A DNA stretch of 9,016 bases from Nitrospira sp. (GCA_025361385.1 JANYAJ010000364.1:1-9016), one strand, 5' to 3'; counted from the stretch's first letter, positions 1 to 6,948 are shown. Made by a program: numbers and translations. Notes: generated by a model not told the origin, from the letters alone.

Positions 1-2
1 CA

Positions 3-1088
3 TCGGTCTATTCAGCCTCGGCTTTTGCCGCGGCTGAGTTTCCCGAATTGGATGTGAGTCTGCGCGGGGCCGTTTCCATTGCCCGTCGTCTGCAAGACCC
101 GCTGGCAGAGCTGGTGAAGATCGATCCCAAGGCCATCGGCGTCGGTCAATATCAGCACGATGTGAATCAAAAGGCGTTGGCACGATCGCTGGATGCCACC
201 GTCGAAGATTGCGTGAACGCTGTCGGTGTGGACGTCAATACCGCCTCGGCTCCGTTGCTTGAGCGGGTGTCGGGTTTGAATAAGGTGCTGGCGAAGAATA
301 TCGTCGAGTACCGCGATGCGAACGGCCCTTTTGCGAACCGTACCACGATCCGCAAGGTGCCTCGGTTGGGTGATAAGACCTTCGAGCAGGCCGCTGGTTT
401 TCTGCGCATCAATGACGGGGACAATCCGCTGGATCGGTCCTCGGTCCACCCGGAAGCCTATCCGGTGGTCGAGCGTATTCTTGCCCGCATCGGCAAAGGC
501 ATGATGGACGTGATGGGGCAACCAGCGGTCTTGAAGGGATTATCTCCCGCCGACTTCACTGATGAAAAGTTCGGTGTGCCGACGGTGCGTGACATCCTGG
601 CCGAGTTAGAAAAGCCGGGCCGCGATCCGCGGCCTGAATTTAAGACTGCCACATTCCAAGAGGGCATCGAATCCCTTACTGACCTGCATCCGGGCATGGT
701 CCTCGAAGGGGTCGTGACGAACGTCGCGGCTTTCGGCGCCTTTGTCGACATTGGAGTACATCAGGACGGGCTCGTACACGTGTCGGCATTGGCCAACAAG
801 TTTATCAAGGACCCGCATGAAGTCGTGAAGCCAGGCCAGATCGTCAAGGTAAAGGTGCTGGAGGTCGATGTGAAACGTCAGCGGATTTCTTTGACGATGC
901 GCCTCGACGATGTCCCGGGGAGTGCCTCTGCGTCTGTCCGATCTGCAGGCGAGGTGTCAGGGGGATCCGGACGCGAACCCAGGGGGCCGCGTTCACCAGC
1001 ACCTCAGCATGCCTCAGAGCGTCAGCCACAGCCAGCCGGTACGATGGCTATGGCGCTGGCATTGGCTCGTGCCAAGCAGAAGAAGTAG
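3..1088 (+). CDS. tex: Tex transcription accessory protein, C-terminal part (5' truncated by window edge)
   Basis: Tex is a conserved cytoplasmic nucleic-acid-binding protein linked to transcription and RNA metabolism. The frame is open from the first bases, and residues before the first possible internal start (TTG at 48) already match the family, so the gene begins outside the window; 361 residues are visible. In order: the end of the YqgF-like nuclease-fold region ([23 protein letters not shown]), a helix-hairpin-helix region at about residues 75-140 of the visible part ([29 protein letters not shown]), then an S1 RNA-binding domain at about 224-298 ([42 protein letters not shown]). A basic, Pro/Ser/Gln-rich tail of about 60 residues follows and ends in Lys-Lys. 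The tail is variable between species. It converges with the minus-strand transporter gene across 176 bp. The family call is secure. Confidence 0.95.
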   Translation, partial: SVYSASAFAAAEFPELDVSLRGAVSIARRLQDPLAELVKIDPKAIGVGQYQHDVNQKALARSLDATVEDCVNAVGVDVNTASAPLLERVSGLNKVLAKNIVEYRDANGPFANRTTIRKVPRLGDKTFEQAAGFLRINDGDNPLDRSSVHPEAYPVVERILARIGKGMMDVMGQPAVLKGLSPADFTDEKFGVPTVRDILAELEKPGRDPRPEFKTATFQEGIESLTDLHPGMVLEGVVTNVAAFGAFVDIGVHQDGLVHVSALANKFIKDPHEVVKPGQIVKVKVLEVDVKRQRISLTMRLDDVPGSASASVRSAGEVSGGSGREPRGPRSPAPQHASERQPQPAGTMAMALALARAKQKK

Positions 1089-1264
1089 CAGACGCCAATT
1101 TGGCTAGTTGCTCGTTCGAAGAAAAGAACATATGGCTGATGGCCGATAGCCGGAACGGAGACCATCCTGTTTTCTGCGACATGTGCGCGCACTCTTGCCT
1201 TTCGCTATGCGCCAGTAGCGATCAGCTCCGCTCCTCCACAAGATATGAGCAACGATTTTCTCTG

Positions 1265-1867
1265 CTAGCGGTGCAACGGCGCTGGCCGATGGTGCAAGAG
1301 TGCCGGCCCCAGCGGGAGTAGTGGGTGGCCGGTAAAGGCAGTCGTCAGGCTGGCAGCCGCGTGATAAAACGCCATGAGTCCTACGAGGATGTGGAAGATG
1401 CCAGGGAGAATCTCCGATAGTAGATCCAAATGCGCAAGGAACGTGGTGAAGAAGGTGATCGTAATGACGACATGCAGGGCGCACAGCGTCGTATTCCGAT
1501 AGGCGGTGAGGTACACCATGATGGCAGAGAAAAAGAAATAGACGAGGTTGATCGGTGCATACAGCACCATGCTGAGATGGAAGGTGGTACTTGCACTGAC
1601 GAGCTTCGCCATGCAGACGGTCGTCCAGAAGAAACCGTACATCGTCAGGGCCGTCCCGCCGAGTTGCTCGTGATAGCGAATGTCGGTAATCCCGGCCAGG
1701 ATTTGCACGATACCGCCGAAGATTAAGGCAATAACCAGCGTGCCAACTCGATCTTGTTCAGGAATTCCACCCAACTGCGCGACTCCCAGTGTGAGGGCGC
1801 CGACCGCCAGCCCAAACAACCCAATTGCTAGAACATCGATTCGTCGAGCGTGTGATACCTCGGGCAT
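1265..1867 (-). CDS. Acetate/succinate transporter (SatP/YaaH, GPR1/FUN34 type) family membrane protein
   Basis: A 200-residue polytopic inner-membrane protein with six hydrophobic segments at about 11-32, 42-60, 73-93, 98-121, 126-146 and 151-173, the number expected for the acetate uptake transporter family. Family-like stretches are GGIVQILAGI at 51-60, GGTALTMYGFFW at 70-81 and LPLG near the C-terminus. The usual N-terminal Asn-Pro-Ala-Pro-Leu-Gly-Leu signature is not present; its place is taken by AIGLFGLAVGALTLG, so substrate specificity (acetate or succinate in characterised members) cannot be assumed. The start at 1867 is chosen because AAGGAG lies 7 nt upstream on the minus strand; the frame extends 60 codons further upstream, but that part is hydrophilic and lacks family features. 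It lies 110 bp after the PNPOx-like gene in the same direction, so co-transcription is plausible. Family call is moderately sure; substrate is unknown. Confidence 0.72.
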   Translation of the reverse strand: MPEVSHARRIDVLAIGLFGLAVGALTLGVAQLGGIPEQDRVGTLVIALIFGGIVQILAGITDIRYHEQLGGTALTMYGFFWTTVCMAKLVSASTTFHLSMVLYAPINLVYFFFSAIMVYLTAYRNTTLCALHVVITITFFTTFLAHLDLLSEILPGIFHILVGLMAFYHAAASLTTAFTGHPLLPLGPALLHHRPAPLHR

Positions 1868-1977
1868 GAGCACTCCTTGTGTATCTTTGCCGTCTTGGCG
1901 TGGGCGTCGCGAAGGGGAGCATGCAAGAGCGGTAGCGGAAAAAGCAAGGCCCACAAATGGGGGGCTGCACGCTGTCG

Positions 1978-2592
1978 TTACAGTCTGGGAGCGGGTTTGG
2001 TCTTGAAGAAATCTCCACCCTTCACGGATTCGTCGTCGGTGCCCCACGCAATCTGTTTATCCTGGCGTTTCATGAGGGGGACGTGTTTGGAGCAGTGTAT
2101 ATAGGCTTCTTCGACGGTGATCACGACCCAGGATTCCGGACGGCGGCCTCCCTTGATTCGGGATGCTTCGACCATGCTTGCGGGAAGATGGGGAAATGTC
2201 GTGAGGTCATCGGGGGTCAGGATGCGGGCCGCTCCGTTGACGTGCAATCCTACCGTGCTTTGATAGTAGTCGAGAAAGATCATTCCGATTTGCGGGTTTT
2301 CCAGAATGTTTCCTACGCTGGCGAGGACGCCGTTGCCCCGATATTCCGGGTACGCGAGCGTCTTGTCATCGAGTACCTGTACGAATCCCGGGGTGCCGGC
2401 GCGGAAGGAGCAATCGCAGGCGCCACTGGCATTTGCGGTGGCGATGAAGACCATCTCCTGCCGTGCGATGAACTGCTGCATCAGGGGGTTGAGATGGTCC
2501 AGCATCTGATGGGCGTAAAACGCAGCTGCACGGGCACTGGTGCCGAATCGCTGCTGCGCCTGCTGTTCTGCCGGTGAGGCCGGACGTTTCAT
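1978..2592 (-). CDS. Pyridoxamine 5'-phosphate oxidase (PNPOx)-like flavin-binding family protein
   Basis: A 204-residue soluble protein, without a signal peptide, that resembles the split-barrel PNPOx-like family, whose members bind FMN or related flavins. Visible family features are MVFIATANASGACDCSFRAG at 47-66 (first barrel strand and substrate/cofactor loop), PGFVQVLDDKTLAYPEYRGN at 68-87, the typical NILENPQIGMIFLDY at 95-109 and GLHVNGAARI at 115-124. A later EEAYIHCSKH at 161-170 is also typical of the subgroup in which 'HC.K' follows the barrel. True PdxH oxidases differ in sequence, so no vitamin B6 role is claimed. The start at 2592 is preceded by AGGAG about 8 nt upstream; a longer frame to 2658 lacks a ribosome site and is Arg/Ser-rich. 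It is the first gene of a probable two-gene minus-strand unit with the transporter gene. The exact reaction is unknown. Confidence 0.82.
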   Translation of the reverse strand: MKRPASPAEQQAQQRFGTSARAAAFYAHQMLDHLNPLMQQFIARQEMVFIATANASGACDCSFRAGTPGFVQVLDDKTLAYPEYRGNGVLASVGNILENPQIGMIFLDYYQSTVGLHVNGAARILTPDDLTTFPHLPASMVEASRIKGGRRPESWVVITVEEAYIHCSKHVPLMKRQDKQIAWGTDDESVKGGDFFKTKPAPRL

Positions 2593-2646
2593 ACTCACAC
2601 TCCTGCTCCTGGTCGCAGATTGCCGACTGCCATGCCGTCGCGCCCC

Positions 2647-2676
2647 ATTGTCTATCACACCAGGCTCGTTTGTCTA
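2647..2676 (-). promoter_or_regulatory. Candidate promoter / 7-bp direct repeat upstream of the PNPOx-like gene
   Basis: Read on the minus strand, TAGACA (2676-2671) is followed after 18 nt by GACAAT (2652-2647), a weak sigma-70-like pair placed about 55 nt ahead of the PNPOx-like start codon. The heptamer TTGTCTA on the plus strand occurs twice, at 2648-2654 and 2670-2676, 22 bp apart and therefore on the same face of the helix. The site could be a promoter, a regulator's operator, or chance. Low confidence. Confidence 0.25.
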
Positions 2677-3051
2677 ATGCGCTACAGCGGATGCCGAACT
2701 GCGGGGATGTAAGGGTATCTTCTCGGTCTGCCAATTCCAGCTTGCAATAGGCCGAGGGCATTAACATTCAGACCTGTCTCCTGAGCGCTCCAGTGTGACG
2801 GAAGAGATCTGAACCCTGCTATGACGGGGGCGAAAAACATATACATGTCATGAATAATCAGGCACGGACTGTTCCAGAGCTCTTTCGATTTGTAAGGGGC
2901 TCGCTCCTCAACGGTGACTCGCAGGGGACGCTGCAGTTTGGTACGGTCATTCGTGACTTGTGCAGGGCTTATCTGCCTCGCGGATTCGCAAACATTTTCA
3001 ACGTAGGGCGAGGGGAGCCTGCCATTTCGTCGCATGGGGCCAGTCAGGTCA

Positions 3052-3092
3052 CAGTGTTGCCGGCTTTGTCACAATTGCCCGAGCCGGCACTG
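3052..3092. other. Bulged inverted repeat (hairpin) in the intergenic region
   Basis: CAGTG-TTG-CCGGCT (3052-3065) pairs with AGCCGGCACTG (3082-3092): eleven base pairs with a 3-nt bulge and a 16-nt loop. The core TGCCGGCT/AGCCGGCA is a perfect 8-bp inverted repeat. No T-run follows on plus and none is evident on minus, so it does not look like an intrinsic terminator. Its role is unknown; it could be a protein-binding site, an RNA structure, or a chance GC-rich palindrome. Confidence 0.35.
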
Positions 3093-3192
3093 ATAGAACG
3101 TTCGGCCAAATCTCGCAAGATCGCCTGACGCTGGCGTGGCATCTCGCTTGCTCAGACCATGCAATGTCGGCCGCGAGGCAGCGGATGTCATA

Positions 3193-3221
3193 TTGACGCC
3201 GTGCTGCTGCTGCTGGATACT
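3193..3221 (+). promoter_or_regulatory. Candidate sigma-70-type promoter of the secreted-protein array
   Basis: TTGACG at 3193-3198 is followed after exactly 17 nt by GATACT at 3216-3221, matching the -35 consensus in 5 of 6 positions and the -10 in 4 of 6. The spacer is a CTG-repeat stretch. It would start transcription near 3228, leaving a leader of about 54 nt before the family A start codon at 3282. This is the best promoter-like pair I can see ahead of the array; it is not proven. Confidence 0.42.
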
Positions 3222-3281
3222 ACGGGCTCTTCTTGCCCTGTGACAAGCCGTGAATCTGATTCCCAGGAAAGGAGCAACGTT

Positions 3282-4196
3282 ATGACGCGAGCCTCCTCTC
3301 TCAATCCCATCCCTCTGTTGATCGTCATCCTGCTGATCGTCTCGTCGTGGAACACGTTCGCAGCTCAGCCTAACTATGATCCGCCGCAACCCTCTGCAGA
3401 GTTCGGGACGCCGGAAGCAACGGCGAAGATCGCCGCCAAGGCCGGGTTCTTGGATATCGTCGGTGTCAAGCTCGGCCTGCCGGTAAAGGAAGCGTTGGCA
3501 GCGGTGAAGGCGCACAACGCCATGCTCAAACTGGAACCCCAGGCCAAGCTTGAGTTTGAGGCACTGCCCGGCGTGGTTATGACGCCGGTGCTTGCCTCGA
3601 CAAAAAACGTGAGCCAGGCCTCGGATCCAGGAGCGGAGTATCTCGGCCTCCTCCTCACCTATGCGCCGAACGAAGCGGTTGTGTATGGCGTGTGGCGAGA
3701 CTTCTGGTTCGGAAAGGTGGAGAGCCGTCCGCCCGTCGACACCATTTTAGCCGGTATGAGAAAGAAGTACGGTCCGGAGAGCGTGAGAGACGACACGCTC
3801 CTCCTGTGGCTCTTCGATGCCCAGAAGCAGCAGGTAATGGGAGCCAAGGCAATGGACATCTGGAAGAAATGCGCGAACCACTGGATGGTGGGGGCTGATT
3901 ACGACATTGGCAATATCCAGCGCCAGGTGGCGAAAGGTTATTACACGGTCAGCGACGACAAGGATTATCACGGCGGAATTTGCCATTCTCACTCGATGGT
4001 GCAGGCTCGCTATTCGGCCGATCAGCCACCAGGGGCTTCGCAGCCTCTCATCATGAACGTGAAGGTCAGTGCCGCCAATCATCAATTGGAGGCGAGCGGC
4101 GTGACGGCGACCAATATTCTATTGACGCGCGAAGCCACCAAATTAGCGGAGAAACGGAAAGAGGAAGCCGCGAAGCGCAGCGGGCCGAAGTTTTAG
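3282..4196 (+). CDS. Secreted family A protein, copy 1 (unrecognised; tandem paralogue)
   Basis: A 304-residue exported protein that I do not recognise as a named family. The signal peptide has a short polar N-terminus, a hydrophobic core at 12-22 and likely cleavage after Ala27 or Ala28. The mature part starts with a Pro-rich linker, then FGTPEATAKIAAKAGF at 41-56, a strand plus KLGLPVKEAL at 63-72, FEALPGVVMTP at 92-102, TYAPNEAVVYGVWRDFWF at 126-143, MRKKYGPES at 159-167, LWLFDAQKQQVMG at 175-187, and Cys197 and Cys234, both conserved in copies 2 and 3. The charged tail KLAEKRKEEAAKRSGPKF ends in Phe. The start at 3282 is fixed by AGGAAAGGAG with a 7-nt spacer and by the signal peptide. 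It heads a run of same-strand genes with copy 2 only 43 nt downstream, so an operon is likely. Periplasmic or surface location is inferred. The LGMP and KYG blocks recall small secreted domains with a BamE-like layout, but that is only a guess. Confidence 0.85.
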   Translation: MTRASSLNPIPLLIVILLIVSSWNTFAAQPNYDPPQPSAEFGTPEATAKIAAKAGFLDIVGVKLGLPVKEALAAVKAHNAMLKLEPQAKLEFEALPGVVMTPVLASTKNVSQASDPGAEYLGLLLTYAPNEAVVYGVWRDFWFGKVESRPPVDTILAGMRKKYGPESVRDDTLLLWLFDAQKQQVMGAKAMDIWKKCANHWMVGADYDIGNIQRQVAKGYYTVSDDKDYHGGICHSHSMVQARYSADQPPGASQPLIMNVKVSAANHQLEASGVTATNILLTREATKLAEKRKEEAAKRSGPKF

Positions 4197-4220
4197 GTGT
4201 GGGGGCGTGACACCGCGTTT

Positions 4221-4233
4221 CGAACCAAGGAGA
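4221..4233 (+). promoter_or_regulatory. Ribosome binding site of family A copy 2, duplicated at copy 3
   Basis: CGAACCAAGGAGA here and CGAACGAAGGAGA at 5232-5244 match at 12 of 13 positions, and each precedes a family A start. The AAGGAG core lies 7 nt before ATG 4240 and only 4 nt before ATG 4237. The same 7-nt spacing is seen for copies 1 and 3, which favours 4240. The conserved leader suggests that the duplicated unit included the ribosome site. Confidence 0.6.
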
Positions 4234-4239
4234 GTCATG

Positions 4240-5208
4240 ATGCAGAAGAAGACGATCCGAACCGGCAGTCTGTTTTTCCTAATGGCGATGGTGTGGGCGA
4301 GCGGATTATTTTCGGTCTCCGCCGGGGAGCCGCCGGTTCAGTTACGGCCGGACCAGATCCAGCAAGCTGCCAGTGAGACGCAACTCCAGACGGCCGACTT
4401 CGGCACGCCGGACGCGACGGCGAATATCGCGGCGAAGGCCGGATTCGTGGATGTCATCGGCGTGAAGCTCGGCATGCCGCTCAAAGCCGCGCTGGACGCG
4501 CTGAAGGCGCACAATCCGAATCTCATGATGGAGACTGTGACGCTGCCGCCCTATGAGGCACTACCCGGCGTGGTGATGACACCGTGGCTCGCTTCCAAGA
4601 AAAACACGAACATTCCCTCGAGTGAGGAGAAGGAGACGGTTGGGGTGCTCGTCACGATGGCGCCGAGCGAGCCCTTCGTCTGGGGTATGTGGCGCGAAGT
4701 ATTGTACGAGAAAGAAGACAGTCGGCCGACCACCGACACGATCGTGACCGGATTGAGGAAAAAATACGGTCAGGAAAGTCTCAATGAAGGTATGCGTCTC
4801 ACCTGGTTGTACGATGCCCAAGGGCAGCAGGTGATGAAGCCGAAGGCTAACGAAGTCATGAGCAAATGCATGAGCATGTGGACAGTGGGTATGGCGGTGA
4901 CCACCCAACTCCAGCCAGGCTATATCAATCGGCAGATCGTGGGGAGCTATTTCAATTCGAGTTACGGGAAAGATCCGTTCAGCGGGCTCTGCCAGTCATA
5001 TGCGGTCGTGCAGGCCGAATATCTTGCTCAATCTTCGTTGGGTAAGACGTCGCCGCCGCTCGTCGTCAATGTGGCGGTTCGCGCCACGAATCGTCAGCTG
5101 GAAGTCAGCGGCGTGACGGCTTCACATACGTTGTTGATGCGCGAGGCCACCAAACTTGCGGACAAGCGGAAAGGGGATGCCGAGAAACACGCCGTGCCGA
5201 AGTTCTGA
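4240..5208 (+). CDS. Secreted family A protein, copy 2 (unrecognised; tandem paralogue)
   Basis: A 322-residue exported protein, clearly paralogous to the genes on either side. Signal peptide: MQKK, hydrophobic core at 11-24, likely cleavage after Ala28 (VSA). A 25-residue linker is followed by DFGTPDATANIAAKAGF at 53-69, GVKLGMPLKAALDALKAHN at 74-92, YEALPGVVMTP at 105-115, MAPSEPFVWGMWREVLY at 140-156, EDSRPTTDT at 159-167, LRKKYGQES at 172-180, WLYDAQGQQVM at 189-199 and VSGVTASHTLLMREATKLADK near the end. Cys210 and Cys251 match the pair in copies 1 and 3. The C-terminus is Val-Pro-Lys-Phe. Two adjacent ATGs (4237 and 4240) are possible; 4240 fits the ribosome-site spacing better and changes the product by only one residue. 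It sits 43 nt after copy 1 and 42 nt before copy 3, so is probably co-transcribed. Function unknown. Confidence 0.85.
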   Translation: MQKKTIRTGSLFFLMAMVWASGLFSVSAGEPPVQLRPDQIQQAASETQLQTADFGTPDATANIAAKAGFVDVIGVKLGMPLKAALDALKAHNPNLMMETVTLPPYEALPGVVMTPWLASKKNTNIPSSEEKETVGVLVTMAPSEPFVWGMWREVLYEKEDSRPTTDTIVTGLRKKYGQESLNEGMRLTWLYDAQGQQVMKPKANEVMSKCMSMWTVGMAVTTQLQPGYINRQIVGSYFNSSYGKDPFSGLCQSYAVVQAEYLAQSSLGKTSPPLVVNVAVRATNRQLEVSGVTASHTLLMREATKLADKRKGDAEKHAVPKF

Positions 5209-5250
5209 CTCTGGGACATGGAGCAGGACTCCGAACGAAGGAGATTGATA

Positions 5251-6360
5251 ATGGAGAAGCGAACTCTCTGGAAGACCACAGCCTTGGCCGTGATCGCGCT
5301 GGCATGTATCTGGGGCGTTCCCGGCGTATCGACGGGAGAGGATTTTCTCGACAAAATGAAGAAGGCGATGGAAGAAAGCCAGCGCAAACGCCAGCAACAG
5401 CAGCAGCAACAATCAGGTCAACAGCGACAACCGCCGCAGCCATCGCAACAACCTCAACAGCAGCAACGACAGCGGCAGGCAGGCACCCCGCCCGGCAACG
5501 AGAAGCCTCAACCCTCTCCGGACTTCGGCACGCCGGAAGGCACCGCTAAGATTGCGGCCAAGGCCGGGTTCTTAGACGTCGTTGGGATCAAACTCGGCAT
5601 GCCGGCGAAAGAAGCCGTAGACGCGCTGAAGGCGTACAACACGGGATTCAAGCCGGTACCCAATACGCTGTATGAGTATGAGGCCTTGCCCGGCGTGGTG
5701 ATGACGCCGGAACTCGTCGCTCCGAATCCCGCTGGTCCCACCGCCCCCGCCGGAGATTACTTCAACCTATTTATGACGTACGCACCGAACGAGGCGTTTC
5801 TCTGGGGTATCGTGCGTAATCTTGGGTTCGGGAGGGAAGACAGCAGGCCGACCGTTGAAAATACCTTGGCCGGACTGAGGAAGAAGTATGGTCCTGAAAG
5901 CACCAAGCAAGTCAACAGCCGGCTCATCTGGATTTACGATGCTCAAGGGCAGCAGGTGATGGGTTCGAAGGCGGACGACATCTACTCAAAGTGCTCTCAG
6001 ACCTGGGCCGTGAACAGCGGAGGGGAGTCAGGCGGCGGCAATCGTCCGAACGCCAACCATCAGTTGTCCAACTCAATTTTCGATCAGCAGTTGAAACAGG
6101 GGTACTACTATGGAACCGGTGGGTATGGGTCTCCAGGCGGGATGTGTCATGCCCACTCGGTGTTGGACGTCTATTACTTACATGCCACCCCGGCAGGTTC
6201 GACGGCGGATCTCATGACGAGCATGACCATGGGAGCATTCAATCGACAGTTGGAGGGGAGCGGTGTGACCGCGTCCCATATCCATTTGATGGACGCGGTC
6301 GACAAATTGAACGAGACGCGCGGCGAAGCGGAGTCCAAGCGCGGCGGCATGAAGTTCTAA
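5251..6360 (+). CDS. Secreted family A protein, copy 3, with Gln-rich linker (unrecognised)
   Basis: A 369-residue exported protein, the longest family A copy. Signal peptide: MEKR, hydrophobic core at about 9-24, probable cleavage near Gly29. A predicted short charged helix (DFLDKMKKAMEESQRKR, 31-47) is followed by a Gln/Pro-rich stretch at 44-76 absent from copies 1 and 2. The family core then follows: DFGTPEGTAKIAAKAGF at 91-107, GIKLGMPAKEAVDALKAYN at 112-130, YEALPGVVMTP at 143-153, TYAPNEAFLWGIVRN at 176-190, EDSRPT at 196-201, LRKKYGPES at 209-217, WIYDAQGQQVMG at 227-238, Cys248, Cys299 and C-terminal Met-Lys-Phe. Over the 39 residues from FGTP to the Asn after ALKA, copies 1 and 3 share 30 identities. 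A Gly/Asn-rich insert at 256-270 sits between the cysteines. The start at 5251 has AAGGAG 7 nt upstream. Its stop overlaps the next start (TAATG), implying translational coupling. Function unknown. Confidence 0.85.
   Translation: MEKRTLWKTTALAVIALACIWGVPGVSTGEDFLDKMKKAMEESQRKRQQQQQQQSGQQRQPPQPSQQPQQQQRQRQAGTPPGNEKPQPSPDFGTPEGTAKIAAKAGFLDVVGIKLGMPAKEAVDALKAYNTGFKPVPNTLYEYEALPGVVMTPELVAPNPAGPTAPAGDYFNLFMTYAPNEAFLWGIVRNLGFGREDSRPTVENTLAGLRKKYGPESTKQVNSRLIWIYDAQGQQVMGSKADDIYSKCSQTWAVNSGGESGGGNRPNANHQLSNSIFDQQLKQGYYYGTGGYGSPGGMCHAHSVLDVYYLHATPAGSTADLMTSMTMGAFNRQLEGSGVTASHIHLMDAVDKLNETRGEAESKRGGMKF
5380..5478 (+). repeat. CAG/CAA low-complexity tract encoding the Gln-rich linker
   Basis: An imperfect run of CAG and CAA codons interrupted by CGA, CCG and CCT codons encodes residues 44-76 of family A copy 3, including seven consecutive Gln at 48-54. 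The mixed CAG/CAA use means it is not a pure microsatellite, but it could still vary in length by slippage or recombination. Confidence 0.8.
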
Positions 6361-6872
6361 TGACGCGCCAGCGTCCCGACACGGTTGGGTGGCGCACCGC
6401 GCTCTGCATTCTAGCGCTGGTTGGTCTTGGATCCGCTGCGCAAGCCGACGAAGCCTCCCAGCGGGCCTTCATCGTCAAGTGGGCTGGGAGCTACAACAGC
6501 GAGGGATTTCTGAACGAGCCGGCGGTGCGTGGGGAATTGCAGAAGTTGCTTGGGGACGAGATGGCCCATCTGCTGCGCAACTTGAATGTGAGAGGGGCGG
6601 TGGATGTGAGCGGAGAAACCCTGTCGGTCAATGGGAATGCCCCGCATCAGGGCACCGAGGAAGAAGCGATCGTCTGCGCCTCAGTGTTGCCGCTTAAGAC
6701 GATTGTGGAGGCAGCAATCCTCTCGAAGGGTGCCGTCACGGTCTACATGCGCGAGGAGCCATACGAAAACGCCAGCATCTGCATCAAAGACTGGATCACG
6801 CTTGTCAATTCCGGTCATATCGATCGAATGAAACAACCGCCGAACGTGCGGGTGGTCAAGCCGTCGCGCTGA
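6360..6872 (+). CDS. Small secreted protein, family B (conserved-looking, function unknown)
   Basis: A 170-residue exported protein. The start ATG at 6360 shares its A with the TAA stop of family A copy 3 (TAATG), so translation is probably coupled; no separate strong ribosome site is needed or seen. Signal peptide: basic MTRQR, hydrophobic core at 12-24, cleavage after Ala29 (AQA). The mature protein of about 141 residues has a helical first half (FLNEPAVRGELQKLLGDEMA, 50-69), LNVRGAVDVSGETLSVNGNA at 75-94, an acidic EEEAIVCASVLP at 100-111, then VEAAILSKGAVTVYM at 116-130 and SICIKDWITLVNSG at 139-152. Cys106 and Cys141 are the only cysteines in the mature part and could form a disulfide. 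The end is QPPNVRVVKPSR. The alternating strand pattern suggests a small globular periplasmic domain. I do not recognise a named family. A sequence fossil of its C-terminus lies at 7231-7269. Confidence 0.82.
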   Translation: MTRQRPDTVGWRTALCILALVGLGSAAQADEASQRAFIVKWAGSYNSEGFLNEPAVRGELQKLLGDEMAHLLRNLNVRGAVDVSGETLSVNGNAPHQGTEEEAIVCASVLPLKTIVEAAILSKGAVTVYMREEPYENASICIKDWITLVNSGHIDRMKQPPNVRVVKPSR

Positions 6873-6879
6873 GTGTTAA

Positions 6880-6948
6880 TTCGCAAGCGCGGGATGTGAG
6901 AGCGCGCTCGACACTATGGCAAAAAAACGCACTGGCCCGAAGTTCTGG
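6880..6948 (+). pseudogene. Relic of a family A C-terminal tail
   Basis: In the spacer after the family B gene, the frame beginning at 6880 reads ...LDTMAKKRTGPKF and then Trp (TGG at 6946) where family A genes have a stop. KRTGPKF differs from KRSGPKF at the end of copy 1 by one residue, and 18 of 24 bases match across KR.GPKF plus the stop position. There is no ribosome site or other family A sequence upstream, so this looks like the tail of a lost copy whose stop has since mutated. It is short, so the call rests on the matching context at 8349-8405. Confidence 0.5.

Larger units (their letters stand above)
2593..3281. other. Gene-free intergenic region between divergent transcription units
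   Basis: About 690 bp between the minus-strand PNPOx-like gene and the first family A gene. Short open frames exist on both strands (for example 2850-3128 on plus and 2682-3035 on minus), but none has a Shine-Dalgarno site, a signal peptide or a recognisable domain. It contains candidate promoters at each end, a bulged hairpin at 3052-3092, and an AT-rich patch near 2833-2862. It is unusually long for this otherwise compact window, so it may carry regulatory sites, an unrecognised small RNA, or a decayed gene. Confidence 0.6.

Noticed and set aside
1089..1264. A terminator between the convergent tex and transporter genes
   Set aside because: I looked for a GC stem with a T-run on either strand and found only very short palindromes such as GCCAATTTGGC with no usable loop.
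1930..1977. Possible intrinsic terminator between the PNPOx-like and transporter genes (minus strand, CCCA-TTTG-TGGG followed by CTTTTT)
   Set aside because: The stem is only about 4 bp and the T-run is displaced by several bases; too weak to call.
1868..2047. 60-codon N-terminal extension of the transporter gene
   Set aside because: The extension is hydrophilic and overlaps the upstream gene's end; a good AAGGAG precedes the internal ATG at 1867.
2682..3035. A 117-codon minus-strand open frame in the intergenic region
   Set aside because: No Shine-Dalgarno site and no domain or coherent hydrophobic pattern; nothing supports coding.
2850..3128. A 92-codon plus-strand open frame in the intergenic region
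   Set aside because: No ribosome site, no signal peptide, no recognisable motif, and it overlaps the hairpin; its composition looks like read-through of non-coding DNA.
5251..5310. Lipoprotein signal (LAC at residues 17-19) in family A copy 3
   Set aside because: The residue three before the Cys is Ala rather than Leu/Val/Ile and the Cys lies inside the hydrophobic core; copies 1 and 2 have ordinary signal peptides without Cys.
5991..6359. Upstream extension of the family B frame through family A copy 3
   Set aside because: It lies wholly inside the well-supported copy 3 gene in another frame, and the signal peptide starts at 6360.
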